64,000 bases of DNA from Variovorax paradoxus_P (GCF_050627025.1 NZ_CP192472.1), one strand, 5' to 3'; positions 24,949-33,784 are shown, numbered from the stretch's first letter. Notes: a model not told the origin generated them from the sequence alone. Made by a program: numbers and translations.

Positions 24949-25968
24949 ATGCCCGCCATGCCCCGTTTTTCGCCCCGCACGCTCGGCATTGGTGCGGCCG
25001 TGGTCACCGTGCTGGTCTGGACCGCCTTCATCGTGATCGCCCGGGCTTCGGCCGGACGCTCGCTCACGCCCTTCGACCTGGCCCTGGCCCGCATCTGCGG
25101 CGCCAGCATGGTGCTGGTCCCGTGGGGCGCCTGGCTGGTCATGAAGGGTCGCGGCCGTCCCGGGGGAGGCGCGGTCTCGTCGCTGTTCGGCCTTTCGCCG
25201 CTGTCGCTGCGCGTGACCGCCACCGCCGGCGTCTTCGGTGGCCTGGCCTACGCCATGCTTGCCTACAGCGGCTTCTTCTTTGCGCCCGCGGGCCACGCCT
25301 CGGTGCTGATGCCGGGCAGCCTGCCGCTGTGGACCACGCTGCTTGCGGCCCTGGTGCTGCGCGACCGCATCACGCCGGGCCGTGCGTTCGGTTTGGCGCT
25401 GATCGTTGCCGGCGACCTCATGGTCGGCGGGCGCAGCCTGCTGCACGCCTTCGAGGGCGGCGAGGTCTGGAAGGGCGACCTGCTCTTCATGGGCGCGGCC
25501 TTCTGCTGGGCCTGCTACAGCGTGGTGGCACGCCGCCATGGGCTCGACGCGGTGCGCGCGACCGTCGCTATTACCGTGTTCGCGCTGTTGACCTATGTGC
25601 CCGTGTACAGCCTGCTCGTCGCAGGCGGCGCGGTCGTGAGCCACATCGGTTCTGCGCCGTGGAGCGAAGTGGCGTTCCAGATGGTGTTCCAGGGCATCGG
25701 CTCGGTGGTGATCTCGGGCATTACCTTCACCAGGATGATTCAATATTTCGGGCCGGTGCGCAGCACCATGATCACGGCATTGGTGCCCGGCCTCTCGGCC
25801 TTCGGCGCGGTGATCTGGCTGGACGAGCCGCTGTACTGGAACCTGGTGGCCGGCCTGCTGCTGGTGACCGCCGGCATCCTGTTCGGCGTGCAGAAGGCCG
25901 CCGCAGGGCGCAATGCCGCAATACCAGCGGTGCCGGCCGCCGCAGCCATGGGGCGCCGCGATGCATAA
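24949..25968 (+). CDS. EamA/DMT superfamily transporter
   Basis: A 339-residue inner-membrane protein with about ten hydrophobic segments in two EamA repeats (about 10-145 and 165-315). Such transporters export metabolites, amino acids or drugs; the substrate is unknown. A second ATG at 24958 has GGGGG 9 bases upstream and may be the true start. The end overlaps tsaB by 8 bases. Confidence 0.85.
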   Translation: MPAMPRFSPRTLGIGAAVVTVLVWTAFIVIARASAGRSLTPFDLALARICGASMVLVPWGAWLVMKGRGRPGGGAVSSLFGLSPLSLRVTATAGVFGGLAYAMLAYSGFFFAPAGHASVLMPGSLPLWTTLLAALVLRDRITPGRAFGLALIVAGDLMVGGRSLLHAFEGGEVWKGDLLFMGAAFCWACYSVVARRHGLDAVRATVAITVFALLTYVPVYSLLVAGGAVVSHIGSAPWSEVAFQMVFQGIGSVVISGITFTRMIQYFGPVRSTMITALVPGLSAFGAVIWLDEPLYWNLVAGLLLVTAGILFGVQKAAAGRNAAIPAVPAAAAMGRRDA

Positions 25969-26686
25969 GCTCCTGGCCTTCGACACCAGCACCGAGCACC
26001 TGTCGGTCGCGGTGCGGCACGGCGAGCGCCTGTTCACGCACAGCGGCGCCGGCGGCGCGCAGGCGTCGGGCACGCTGATTCCGCTCATCCTGCAATTGCT
26101 GGCGGATGCGGGGCTCGAACTGGCCGCGCTCGACGCCATTGCCTTCGGCCGCGGACCGGGTTCGTTTACGGGCTTGCGCACCGCCTGCTCGGTGGCACAG
26201 GGCCTGGCCTTCGGCTCCGGCGTGCCGCTGTTGCCTGTCGATACCCTGCTGGCCGTGGCCGAAGAGGCGCGCCATGCCTTCGGCGCCCGCCAGGTGGTCG
26301 CGGTGCTCGATGCGCGCATGGACCAGCTGTATGCCGCCCGCTACGACTTCGAAGGCGGCGGCGAACTGGGCGCGCCGCAGGGCAACGACGACGAGCCGCT
26401 GCTGCTCGCCCCAGAAGCGCTGGAAGTGCCCCCCGGCTGGTCGCTCGCCGGCAATGCCTTTGCCGCCTATGGGCCGCGCCTGGCACCGGCCGCCGCACGC
26501 CACGAGGTGCTGCCGACCGCCACCGCCATGCTCAGGCTCGCGCCGGCGCTGCTTGCTGCCGGACGCACGGTGGATGCGGCACATGCCTGGCCGCTGTATG
26601 TTCGCGATAAAGTGGCGCAAACCACGCAGGAGCGTGCCGCCATCAAGGCGGCCGCACTTGCGAATTTGCCGGTGACCAACCCATGA
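25961..26686 (+). CDS. tsaB: tRNA threonylcarbamoyladenosine synthase component TsaB
   Basis: A 241-residue ASKHA-fold partner of TsaD in t6A synthesis. The N-terminal LAFDTSTEHLSVAV and the conserved FGRGPGSFTGLRTACSVAQG (about 62-81) are diagnostic. It overlaps the EamA gene at its start and rimI at its end (ATGA). It complements sua5 at 19262 in the same pathway. Confidence 0.94.
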   Translation: MHKLLAFDTSTEHLSVAVRHGERLFTHSGAGGAQASGTLIPLILQLLADAGLELAALDAIAFGRGPGSFTGLRTACSVAQGLAFGSGVPLLPVDTLLAVAEEARHAFGARQVVAVLDARMDQLYAARYDFEGGGELGAPQGNDDEPLLLAPEALEVPPGWSLAGNAFAAYGPRLAPAAARHEVLPTATAMLRLAPALLAAGRTVDAAHAWPLYVRDKVAQTTQERAAIKAAALANLPVTNP

Positions 26687-27225
26687 GTGCCGTTCTTCAA
26701 CCCGTCGAAGCCCGCCTCGAACCGCTCACCATCGAGCGGCTCGATGCAGTCTGCGCGGTGGAGCAGACGGCCTACAGCCACCCCTGGACGCGCGCGAACT
26801 TCATCGATTCGATGGCCGTCGGCTACCACTGCCAGTGCCTGCTTGCGCCGGTGTCGCTGCCGCACCTGGCCACGCCAGTTACCACCCTCGGCGAAACGCT
26901 CATCGGCTATTTCGTGGCCATGAAAGGCGTCGATGAGGTGCATCTGCTCAACATCACCGTGGCGCCGGCTTTCCAGCGCCAGGGCTGGGCTCCGTTGATG
27001 CTCGAGGCGCTGACCGGTTGGTCGCGCGGCGAAGGCGCGCAATGGCTGTGGCTCGAGGTGCGCGAAAGCAACCGGCGCGCGCTCGACATCTATGTGCGCC
27101 AGGGGTTCCGCAGTGTGGGCGTGCGCAAGGGCTATTACCCGGCGCATGAAGGCAAGCGCGAAGACGCCGTGGTCATGAGCCTGAGATTGAACGAAACAGG
27201 CTCCGCCTGGGGAGCCTTGCGATGA
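26683..27225 (+). CDS. rimI: Ribosomal protein bS18 N-alpha-acetyltransferase
   Basis: A 180-residue GNAT acetyltransferase. The acetyl-CoA site appears as VAPAFQRQGWAPLMLEAL, then WLWLEVRESNRRALDIYVRQGF, typical of RimI. The tsaB-rimI overlap is a widely conserved arrangement. It is somewhat longer than E. coli RimI because of an insertion around residues 55-70. It ends overlapping the UDG-like gene. Confidence 0.9.
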   Translation: MSAVLQPVEARLEPLTIERLDAVCAVEQTAYSHPWTRANFIDSMAVGYHCQCLLAPVSLPHLATPVTTLGETLIGYFVAMKGVDEVHLLNITVAPAFQRQGWAPLMLEALTGWSRGEGAQWLWLEVRESNRRALDIYVRQGFRSVGVRKGYYPAHEGKREDAVVMSLRLNETGSAWGALR

Positions 27226-28055
27226 GTGCAGTGCAGACATTGAAGCTCGATGCGCGCCAGCGCGCGATGCTCGACGAAATGGGCGTGAAGGTCTGGTGGC
27301 CTATGCCCGAGGCCTTCGACGCGCCCCCTGCTGCCGCGGAGATCAAGGCGGTTGCCGCGGAGCCACCGCCTGTCGATGAGCGCGAGCCGTACGCCGCGCC
27401 GGCGTCCCCGGCGCCGATGGCCCCCGTGGCTTCGCCCGCGCAGTCACCGGCCGCGCGGTCGGCGGCGGCGCAACCGCCTGCCGCGCGCCCCGTTGCCGCA
27501 CCGCTCGTCCACGGCGCCGCCGTGCTTGTCGAAACACCCCGCCGCCTCTATGCCGAAGCCGGCACCGGGCCGGCACAAGGCGGCTGGCTGGTCGTCGCCG
27601 ACATGCCGCCCGAAGCCGACGGCCGCCACGGCGAGCCATTTGCAGGCGATGCCGGCAAGCTTCTCGACAACATGCTGCGCGCCCTCAAGCTGCACGACGG
27701 CAGGACGCCGGTGCACCTGATGCGCACGCACCGCGGCGTGGCCGCAGGACAGCCCGGCAGCCCGCGCCCCATTGCCGAAGCCTTCGACGAACACGCCGCC
27801 GCATTGGCGCCGGCCCTGGTGCTTGCCATGGGGCCGCTGGCCGCGCAAAGCCTGATGCAAAGCGCAGATCCGCTCGGAAAATTGCGCGGCCGGGCCGTGC
27901 CGCTGCCCTCGGTCAACGGCGTGCCCGTGGTGGCCACCTATCACCCGGCGTACCTGCTGCGAAACCCCGCCGACAAGGCGCGCGCCTGGGCCGACTTGTG
28001 CCTGGCTGCCGAACAGCAAACGCCATCGAATCAGGCGGTGGCCGGCGGTCCGTAA
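27222..28055 (+). CDS. Uracil-DNA glycosylase-like protein lacking iron-sulfur cysteines
   Basis: A 277-residue protein with an Ala/Pro-rich linker (about 33-95) and a C-terminal UDG-fold domain. GEPFAGDAGKLLD (137-149) and YHPAYLL (240-246) match family 4 UDG motifs. However, the catalytic GEAPG-type segment reads ADMPP (126-130), and the only Cys is Cys260, so the four 4Fe-4S ligands are absent. It sits in the tsaB-rimI-UDG-pyrF order common in Burkholderiales. Activity is doubtful; it may bind DNA without base excision. Confidence 0.75.
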   Translation: MSAVQTLKLDARQRAMLDEMGVKVWWPMPEAFDAPPAAAEIKAVAAEPPPVDEREPYAAPASPAPMAPVASPAQSPAARSAAAQPPAARPVAAPLVHGAAVLVETPRRLYAEAGTGPAQGGWLVVADMPPEADGRHGEPFAGDAGKLLDNMLRALKLHDGRTPVHLMRTHRGVAAGQPGSPRPIAEAFDEHAAALAPALVLAMGPLAAQSLMQSADPLGKLRGRAVPLPSVNGVPVVATYHPAYLLRNPADKARAWADLCLAAEQQTPSNQAVAGGP

Positions 28056-28066
28056 AATCGGGCCTT

Positions 28067-28891
28067 ATGACTTTCCTCGACAAGCTGGCCACCGCACAGC
28101 AAAAAAACGGTTCGTTGCTCTGCGTGGGGCTCGATCCGGAGCCAGCCAAGTTCCCGGGGCAACTCAAGGGCGACGCCAGCCGCATTTATGACTTCTGCGC
28201 GCGCATCGTCGATGCGACCGCCGACCTGGTGATCGCCTTCAAGCCGCAGATTGCTTACTTTGCGGCCCACCGCGCCGAAGCCCAGCTGGAGCAGCTGATG
28301 GAGCACATGCGCCGCAATGCGCCCCATGTGCCCGTCATCCTGGACGCCAAGCGGGGCGACATCGGCTCTACCGCCGAGCAGTACGCCATCGAGGCTTTCG
28401 AGCGCTACGGCGCCGATGCGGTCACGCTGTCGCCCTTCATGGGTTTCGACTCCGTTGCGCCGTACCTGAAGCACGAAGGCAAGGGCGCCTTCCTGTTGTG
28501 CCGCACCAGCAACCCGGGTGGCTCCGACCTGCAGGGCCAGCGCCTGGCCGACATCGAGGGCCAGCCCTTTCTGTACGAGCACGTTGCCAAGCTCGCGCAA
28601 GGCCCGTGGAACCTCAATGGACAACTCGGCCTCGTGGTGGGTGCCACCTACCCGGCAGAGATCGAACGCGTGCGCGAACTCGCGCCCACGGTGCCGCTGC
28701 TGATTCCGGGTGTCGGCGCACAGGGCGGCGATGCGGTGGCGACGGTGCGTGCGGGCTGGCGCGCCGATGCGCCGATCATCGTGAACTCGTCGCGCGCCAT
28801 CATCTATGCCTCGTCCGGCGACGATTTTGCCGCCGCCGCGAAGAACGCCGCGCGCATTACGCGCGATGCTCTCGAAGCCGCAAAGCCCTGA
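28067..28891 (+). CDS. pyrF: Orotidine 5'-phosphate decarboxylase (type 2)
   Basis: A 274-residue enzyme, the last step of UMP synthesis. The catalytic Asp-x-Lys-x-x-Asp is ILDAKRGDIGSTAEQYA (Asp93, Lys95, Asp98), and FKPQIAYF precedes it. The length and DAKRGDIGST pattern mark the longer type 2 family. It starts 11 bases after the UDG-like gene and converges with the XRE-type regulator (3-base gap). Confidence 0.95.
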   Translation: MTFLDKLATAQQKNGSLLCVGLDPEPAKFPGQLKGDASRIYDFCARIVDATADLVIAFKPQIAYFAAHRAEAQLEQLMEHMRRNAPHVPVILDAKRGDIGSTAEQYAIEAFERYGADAVTLSPFMGFDSVAPYLKHEGKGAFLLCRTSNPGGSDLQGQRLADIEGQPFLYEHVAKLAQGPWNLNGQLGLVVGATYPAEIERVRELAPTVPLLIPGVGAQGGDAVATVRAGWRADAPIIVNSSRAIIYASSGDDFAAAAKNAARITRDALEAAKP

Positions 28892-28894
28892 GCT

Positions 28895-29629
28895 TCAGGC
28901 CCTGCGCAGGCGCGTGAACGCTTCGAACTCCCAGTTCCGCATGCCCAGGAGCAGCGTGTAGCCCTCGCGGTCCTTGGCCGAGAGCTTCTGGTCCGTCTGG
29001 TGCTGCTGCGCAAAGTCTTGTGCCACGCGCTGCAGGCGCTCCAGGAACGCCGGCGCCAGCGACCGGCTGATCGAGCCGTGCACCAGCAGCAGTCCCTCGG
29101 CCGGGCCATCGAAGCCGCCGCGGTAGTAGTCGAGCACCACGTTCTCGCGAAAGAACTCCATCACCGGGCCATGTGGCCGCCAGCGGAAGGTCTTGGCCAG
29201 CTTGAGCCGGTAGCGGTTGAGCGGCCGCAACTCGATGATGCCGATGCGGTCCAGCTGCGCCAGAAACCCGATGCACTCCGCTTCGCTGATGCGGTATGAG
29301 GCCACGATCTGCTCCAGGGTCCACTGGCTCAGCACGCTGATGGCCACCAGCAGCAGCTTCTTGTCCTTGACCACCGCCCTTTCCTGCTCCTGCGTGAGCT
29401 CTTTCAGCAGCGGCTGGGCGTCGGCCACGCGGCGGGCCAGCTCGGCAAAGTCGATCTTCAGTGCGCGGCAGATCGCGTCGACGCGCGACAGCGGCATGTC
29501 GCTCTTGGCCAGCATGCGCTTCACGCTGGATTCCGCCATGTCGAGCGACCGCGCCAGGTCGGCGTAGGTCATGCGGGCGCTCTTGAGTTCGTTCTTGAGG
29601 GCTTGGACAAGGTCGACGGTAGTGCTCAT
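28895..29629 (-). CDS. XRE-type helix-turn-helix regulator with C-terminal winged domain
   Basis: A 244-residue protein. An N-terminal HTH of XRE type spans about 8-65 (YADLARSLDMAESSVKRML). It is followed by a longer region with a possible second winged helix (ASYRISEAECIGFLAQLDRIGIIELRP) and a C-terminal domain of unknown role. It is divergent from the ceramidase-like gene. Inverted repeats GTATC-N7-GATAC lie just upstream, and a third copy precedes the YiaA-like gene at 32761. Confidence 0.85.
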   Translation of the reverse strand: MSTTVDLVQALKNELKSARMTYADLARSLDMAESSVKRMLAKSDMPLSRVDAICRALKIDFAELARRVADAQPLLKELTQEQERAVVKDKKLLLVAISVLSQWTLEQIVASYRISEAECIGFLAQLDRIGIIELRPLNRYRLKLAKTFRWRPHGPVMEFFRENVVLDYYRGGFDGPAEGLLLVHGSISRSLAPAFLERLQRVAQDFAQQHQTDQKLSAKDREGYTLLLGMRNWEFEAFTRLRRA

Positions 29630-29653
29630 GAAAGGTGGCTTGTGCGGGGAGGG

Positions 29654-29670
29654 GTATCGAAAAAGGATAC
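29654..29670. promoter_or_regulatory. Inverted repeat GTATC-N7-GATAC, copy 1
   Basis: GTATC (29654-29658) and GATAC (29666-29670) around a 7-base spacer, extended to GGTATC/GATACC, 25 bases upstream of the XRE-type regulator start. It is the best candidate for an autoregulatory operator. Confidence 0.6.
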
Positions 29671-29693
29671 CGAAAGGTGTGAATTAATACCTC

Positions 29694-29710
29694 GTATCGA
29701 TTCTCGATGC
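29694..29710. promoter_or_regulatory. Inverted repeat GTATC-N7-GATGC, copy 2
   Basis: GTATC (29694-29698), 7-base spacer, GATGC (29706-29710): same architecture as copy 1 with one mismatch, placed exactly 40 bases (about four turns) further on and 61 bases before the ceramidase-like start. Confidence 0.55.
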
Positions 29711-29770
29711 CTACAGAGAGGCTGGCAACTAAATTCCGCGGCTCGTACCACCCAACCAACGAGGCCCGCC

Positions 29771-30628
29771 ATGTTCCTGCCCACTCTCAGCCGCCGCGAA
29801 CGCGGGCTGCTCTTCGCGTTTGCGCTGCTTGCGCTGGTCGCTCTGTTCGGCCCCGCGCTGCCTGCGGCCGACTTGGCAATTGCCTCGGTGTTTGCCGACG
29901 ACCGGGTCTGGCACGGCCTGCCCAACGCAATGGACGTGCTGAGCAACCTGCCTTTCCTGCTGATCGGCTGCTGGGGCTTGTACCGGCTCAACCGGATCGA
30001 CCGGGCCCACCAGCAGGCGCTGGCGCAGTTTCCGCTGGCGCCGCCGGCCAGCGACCCACCGGACAACACGCTCGACTGCGCCTGGCTGTTCTTCGCAGGC
30101 CTGATCGCGACCGCCGCGGGCTCGGCCTTCTATCACCTGCTGCCGGAGGCTCCCCGGCTCGCGGCAGACCGCGCCGGCATGGCGGTGGCCTTTGCGGGGC
30201 TGATCGGCATGGCCGTCTGCGAGCGCGTGAGCCAGCGCGCCGGCTGGCCGGCGGCGTGGTTCGTGCTGACGGCGGGGCTGCTGGCGGCAGAGCTGGTGCA
30301 GGAAACCGGCAACGTACTGCCCTGGGCCCTCGTGCAGTTTGGCGGCATGGCCCTGGTGCTGACGCTTGCGCTGGCCACGCCGATGCGCGGTGCGGTCGGC
30401 CTCAAGCTGGGCTGGGTGATCTTGTTCTACGCCGTCGCCAAGGCTTTCGAGCTGGCGGACCACCAGGTCTACGAGGCCTCCGGCCACCTGATTTCGGGCC
30501 ATAGCCTCAAGCACCTGGTGGCGGCGCTGGCGGGCCTGCCTGTGCTGGCCGCACTCCGGAAGCTCGATGTGAGCTGGCGCGGGACCCTGCTGCGGCACAA
30601 TCCCGACGCAGCCGTCGTAACGGCCTGA
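29771..30628 (+). CDS. Ceramidase-like CREST superfamily membrane hydrolase
   Basis: A 285-residue protein with about seven membrane segments. CREST-family zinc-hydrolase residues are placed as expected: Ser118 and His122 (SAFYH), Asp133 (AADRAG), and His244 and His248 (HSLKH). The NLPFLLIGCWGL segment also fits the alkaline ceramidase group. It may hydrolyse a lipid amide. ATG 29771 has GAGG 7-10 bases upstream. The next gene, an LplT/PlsC fusion, follows after 14 bases, suggesting a lipid-related operon. Confidence 0.8.
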   Translation: MFLPTLSRRERGLLFAFALLALVALFGPALPAADLAIASVFADDRVWHGLPNAMDVLSNLPFLLIGCWGLYRLNRIDRAHQQALAQFPLAPPASDPPDNTLDCAWLFFAGLIATAAGSAFYHLLPEAPRLAADRAGMAVAFAGLIGMAVCERVSQRAGWPAAWFVLTAGLLAAELVQETGNVLPWALVQFGGMALVLTLALATPMRGAVGLKLGWVILFYAVAKAFELADHQVYEASGHLISGHSLKHLVAALAGLPVLAALRKLDVSWRGTLLRHNPDAAVVTA

Positions 30629-30642
30629 GGAGAATTCTTCGA

Positions 30643-32604
30643 ATGACAAACCCCGCCGCTGCTGCGACTGCCGCCACTGCGCCCCACGAGGCGAACGCGC
30701 ACGCCAATCAGTTCGCGCTTCTCAAGCAGCGGCGTTTCGCGCCTTTCTTCTGGACGCAGTTCGCGGGCGCGGCGAACGACAACCTCTTCAAATTCGCCTT
30801 CACCGTGATGGTGACCTACCAGCTCCAGCTGAGCTGGATGCCGCCGGCCATGGCGGGCCTGGTGATCGGGGCGCTGTTCATCCTGCCGTTCTTGCTGTTC
30901 TCGGCAACGGCCGGGCAGCTCACCGACAAGTTCGACAAGACGAAGATCATTCGCTTTGTGAAGAACTTCGAGATTGCGATCATGCTGATTGCAACCTGGG
31001 GCTTCGTGCGCGCAGATGCGGTGGTACTGCTGGGCTGCGTGTTTCTGATGGGCCTGCATTCCACGCTGTTCGGACCGGTCAAGTTTGCCTACTTGCCGCA
31101 GGTGCTCGATGCGCGCGAACTCACGGGCGGCAACGGCATGGTCGAGATGGGCACGTTCGTCGCCATCCTGCTCGGGCAGGTGGCGGGCGGGCTGCTGGTG
31201 GCGTTGCCGCAAGTCGGCCACACCACGGTGGCGGTGGCCTGCGTGCTGCTGGCATTGGTCGGGCGCGGCGTGGCGCAGGCGATTCCGCGGGCGCCCGCCA
31301 CCGACCCGGGGCTGGTGATCAACTGGAACCCGGTCAGCGAGACGTGGCGCAACCTCAAGCTGGCGCACGGCAATATCGTGGTGTTCCGCTCGCTGCTGGG
31401 CATTTCGTGGATGTGGTTCTTCGGTGCCGTCTTCCTGAGCCAGTTCCCGAGCTTTGCGAAAGAAGTGCTGCATGGCGACGAGCAGGTGGCCTCGTTGCTG
31501 CTGGTGGTGTTTTCTGTGGGCATTGGCGTGGGCTCGCTGCTGTGCGAAACGCTGAGCCGCCGGCAGGTCGAAATTGGCCTGGTGCCGCTGGGTGCCATCG
31601 GCATGAGCGTGTTCGCCATCGATCTGTACTTTGCGTCGCGCGCGCTGCCGCCGGTGGCCGTCATGGGCCTCGGGGCCTTTGTGAGCCAGGCCGCACATTG
31701 GCGCGTGATGGCCGACCTGGCGCTGCTGTCGCTCTTTGCGGGGTTGTACAGCGTGCCCATGTACGCGCTGATCCAATTGCGCAGCCAGCCCACGCACCGC
31801 GCGCGCATCATTGCGGCCAACAACATTCTCAATGCGCTGTTCATGATCGGCAGTTCGGTCATCGCGGGTGCGCTGCTTGGCGCCGGCTTCACCATTCCGC
31901 AGATCTTCCTGTTTACCGGCATTGCCAACGCGGTGGTGGCGTTCTATATCTTCATGCTGGTGCCGGAGTACCTGCTGCGCTTCATAGCGTGGATGCTGTC
32001 GCACTTCGTCTATCGCTTCGAGATCAAGGGCGACGAGCACATTCCGACCGAAGGCGCGGCGGTGCTGGTGTGCAACCACGTGAGCTTCATCGACGCCATC
32101 CTGCTGATGGCCGCAAGCCCGCGGCCGATTCGCTTCATCATGGACCACCGGATCTTCAAGGTGCCGGTGCTCGGCTGGCTGTTCAAGCTGGCCAAGGCGA
32201 TTCCGATCGCGCCGCAAAAAGAAGACCCGGCCGCCTACGAAGCCGCCTTTGCCAAGGCGCTGCAGGTTCTGCGCGAAGGCGACCTGCTGGCAATCTTTCC
32301 CGAGGGCGCCATCACCCGCGACGGCAAGCTGCAGCCTTTCAAGGGCGGCGTGATGAAGATCATCGAAAGCGCACGCGCCGAAGGCATCGAACCGCCGGTG
32401 ATTCCCATGGCGCTGAACAACCTCTGGGGCTCGTACTTCAGCCGCATCGAGCTGCGGGGTGGCCAGAACGTGGCCATGGCAAAGCCCTTTCGCCGTGGCT
32501 TCTTCAGCCGCGTGGGGCTCAACGTCGGCCATGCCGTGCCGCCGGTCGAAGTGCAGCCGGAGGCGCTGCAGCAGCGCGTGAGCGGATTGCTGGCAACCAC
32601 CTGA
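30643..32604 (+). CDS. MFS transporter fused to lysophospholipid/glycerophosphate acyltransferase (LplT-PlsC type)
   Basis: A 653-residue fusion. Residues about 25-430 form an MFS transporter of the LplT type (FFWTQFAGAANDNLFKFA). Residues about 460-650 form a PlsC acyltransferase with catalytic NHVSFID (His479, Asp484) and FPEG (552-555). It probably flips lysophospholipid across the inner membrane and re-acylates it. E. coli uses LplT plus Aas; here the Aas adenylation (acyl-ACP synthetase) domain is missing, so acyl-ACP or acyl-CoA is the likely donor. Confidence 0.9.
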   Translation: MTNPAAAATAATAPHEANAHANQFALLKQRRFAPFFWTQFAGAANDNLFKFAFTVMVTYQLQLSWMPPAMAGLVIGALFILPFLLFSATAGQLTDKFDKTKIIRFVKNFEIAIMLIATWGFVRADAVVLLGCVFLMGLHSTLFGPVKFAYLPQVLDARELTGGNGMVEMGTFVAILLGQVAGGLLVALPQVGHTTVAVACVLLALVGRGVAQAIPRAPATDPGLVINWNPVSETWRNLKLAHGNIVVFRSLLGISWMWFFGAVFLSQFPSFAKEVLHGDEQVASLLLVVFSVGIGVGSLLCETLSRRQVEIGLVPLGAIGMSVFAIDLYFASRALPPVAVMGLGAFVSQAAHWRVMADLALLSLFAGLYSVPMYALIQLRSQPTHRARIIAANNILNALFMIGSSVIAGALLGAGFTIPQIFLFTGIANAVVAFYIFMLVPEYLLRFIAWMLSHFVYRFEIKGDEHIPTEGAAVLVCNHVSFIDAILLMAASPRPIRFIMDHRIFKVPVLGWLFKLAKAIPIAPQKEDPAAYEAAFAKALQVLREGDLLAIFPEGAITRDGKLQPFKGGVMKIIESARAEGIEPPVIPMALNNLWGSYFSRIELRGGQNVAMAKPFRRGFFSRVGLNVGHAVPPVEVQPEALQQRVSGLLATT

Positions 32605-32646
32605 CGTCCTGAAGCCAGGCCTCGTCGGCGCGCAAGGCGCTGGAAA

Positions 32647-32663
32647 GTATCTTCCTGGGATAC
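32647..32663. promoter_or_regulatory. Inverted repeat GTATC-N7-GATAC, copy 3
   Basis: GTATC (32647-32651), spacer TTCCTGG, GATAC (32659-32663) in the 156-base gap before the YiaA-like gene. It has the same arms and spacer length as the two copies beside the XRE-type regulator at 29654 and 29694. The rest of the gap shows nothing else I can name. Confidence 0.55.
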
Positions 32664-32760
32664 CAGTAGCGGCTCAAACCAGAACTGGTTGAAGCATTTG
32701 ATCCTCGCGGTGCGGGAGCGAACCATCATTCGCTCACCTTCACTACGCCGCGAGGCATTC

Positions 32761-33264
32761 ATGCAAACCTTCCCTTCCACCACCGTTTCGATCCAGCGCG
32801 ATACGCGGGCCTGGCAGCTCCAGGTCTGGGCTTCTTTCGCGATTGCCGTGTTCCTGTGCGCCACCGGCTTGAGCTGGCTGCCAGGGGAGGCGCTGGACCG
32901 TGCGTTCATGGTGATGGGCTATGTGTTCTGCCTGAGCACCGCCTTCATGCTGGCCAAGTTCATTCGCGACAACCAGCATGCGGACGCCGGCGGAACTGCA
33001 AGCCGCGACGTGCCGATGTGGCGCATGGTGGTCTGGGGAAGCTTCTTCACGGCCATGGGCCTTACGGGCTGGGGCTTGATCCGTATGGAGATCAACGACG
33101 CCTACAAGGCCTTCCTGGGCGTGAGCTGGCTGTTCCTGATCAGCTCGGCTTTCACGCTGGCCAAGACGCTGCGCGACCGCCACGAAGCCGACCTTGTCGA
33201 AGCGCGCCTGCAAGGCCGCCGTGCCGCTCGCCAGGAAGCCGCCGTCGCCGGCTCGGCTGAGTGA
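32761..33264 (+). CDS. YiaA/YiaB-type inner membrane protein
   Basis: A 167-residue protein with two YiaAB-type helical hairpin units (about 22-62 and 80-125). Each has two hydrophobic helices with similar endings (STAFMLAKFIRD and SSAFTLAKTLRD). A charged C-terminal tail follows. Function is unknown. The start is preceded by GAGG. A copy of the GTATC-N7-GATAC motif lies about 100 bases upstream. Confidence 0.82.
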   Translation: MQTFPSTTVSIQRDTRAWQLQVWASFAIAVFLCATGLSWLPGEALDRAFMVMGYVFCLSTAFMLAKFIRDNQHADAGGTASRDVPMWRMVVWGSFFTAMGLTGWGLIRMEINDAYKAFLGVSWLFLISSAFTLAKTLRDRHEADLVEARLQGRRAARQEAAVAGSAE

Positions 33265-33316
33265 GGGCGGCACCTTCACTTTGCTTGATTTACATCTCAA
33301 CCCACGAAAGACCGTC

Positions 33317-33784
33317 ATGAAAAAGTCGATTGCTGCTCTTCTTGTCGCTGCCAGCACCGTGTTCGGCGGTGCAGTGCTTCCCCTTCATGCCCAGGCCCAG
33401 AGCCAGGCTTCCGAGGCTTCGGGCGCACTGTCGCTGTTGCCCGTGGCCTCGGTGGTGGGTGCTGCTTCAGCCGTCGGCGCTTCGGCTACCGCGGTGGTCG
33501 CGGTGCCGGCGGCGATCTCGGTGGGCGGCTCGATGCTCACCGTCGTTGTAGTCGAGGCCTCGGCCGACGGAACCGTCTACGTGCTGGAGCGCGCGTCGGA
33601 TGGCGCCCGTGCCAGCGTCAAGGTAATGGGCCGCGCCGCCAACGGCGTGTCTGCCTCCGTCGGCACGGGTGTGCTGGTCAGCGTGATCGGTACCGGCATC
33701 GTGCTGTCGGCCGCAGGCGAGGTGCTGGCCTTTGTGCCCAATGCCATCGGCCGCGCGCTGCTGCACAACGAGAGGCTGTCATGA
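33317..33784 (+). CDS. Conserved exported hypothetical protein
   Basis: A 155-residue protein with a signal peptide (cleavage near AQA, about 27). The mature part is rich in Ala, Val, Gly and Ser and probably has one or two hydrophobic segments near 45-75 and 120-140. I do not recognise the family. The stop overlaps the DUF2145 start (ATGA), so it belongs to the same operon. Confidence 0.7.
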   Translation: MKKSIAALLVAASTVFGGAVLPLHAQAQSQASEASGALSLLPVASVVGAASAVGASATAVVAVPAAISVGGSMLTVVVVEASADGTVYVLERASDGARASVKVMGRAANGVSASVGTGVLVSVIGTGIVLSAAGEVLAFVPNAIGRALLHNERLS

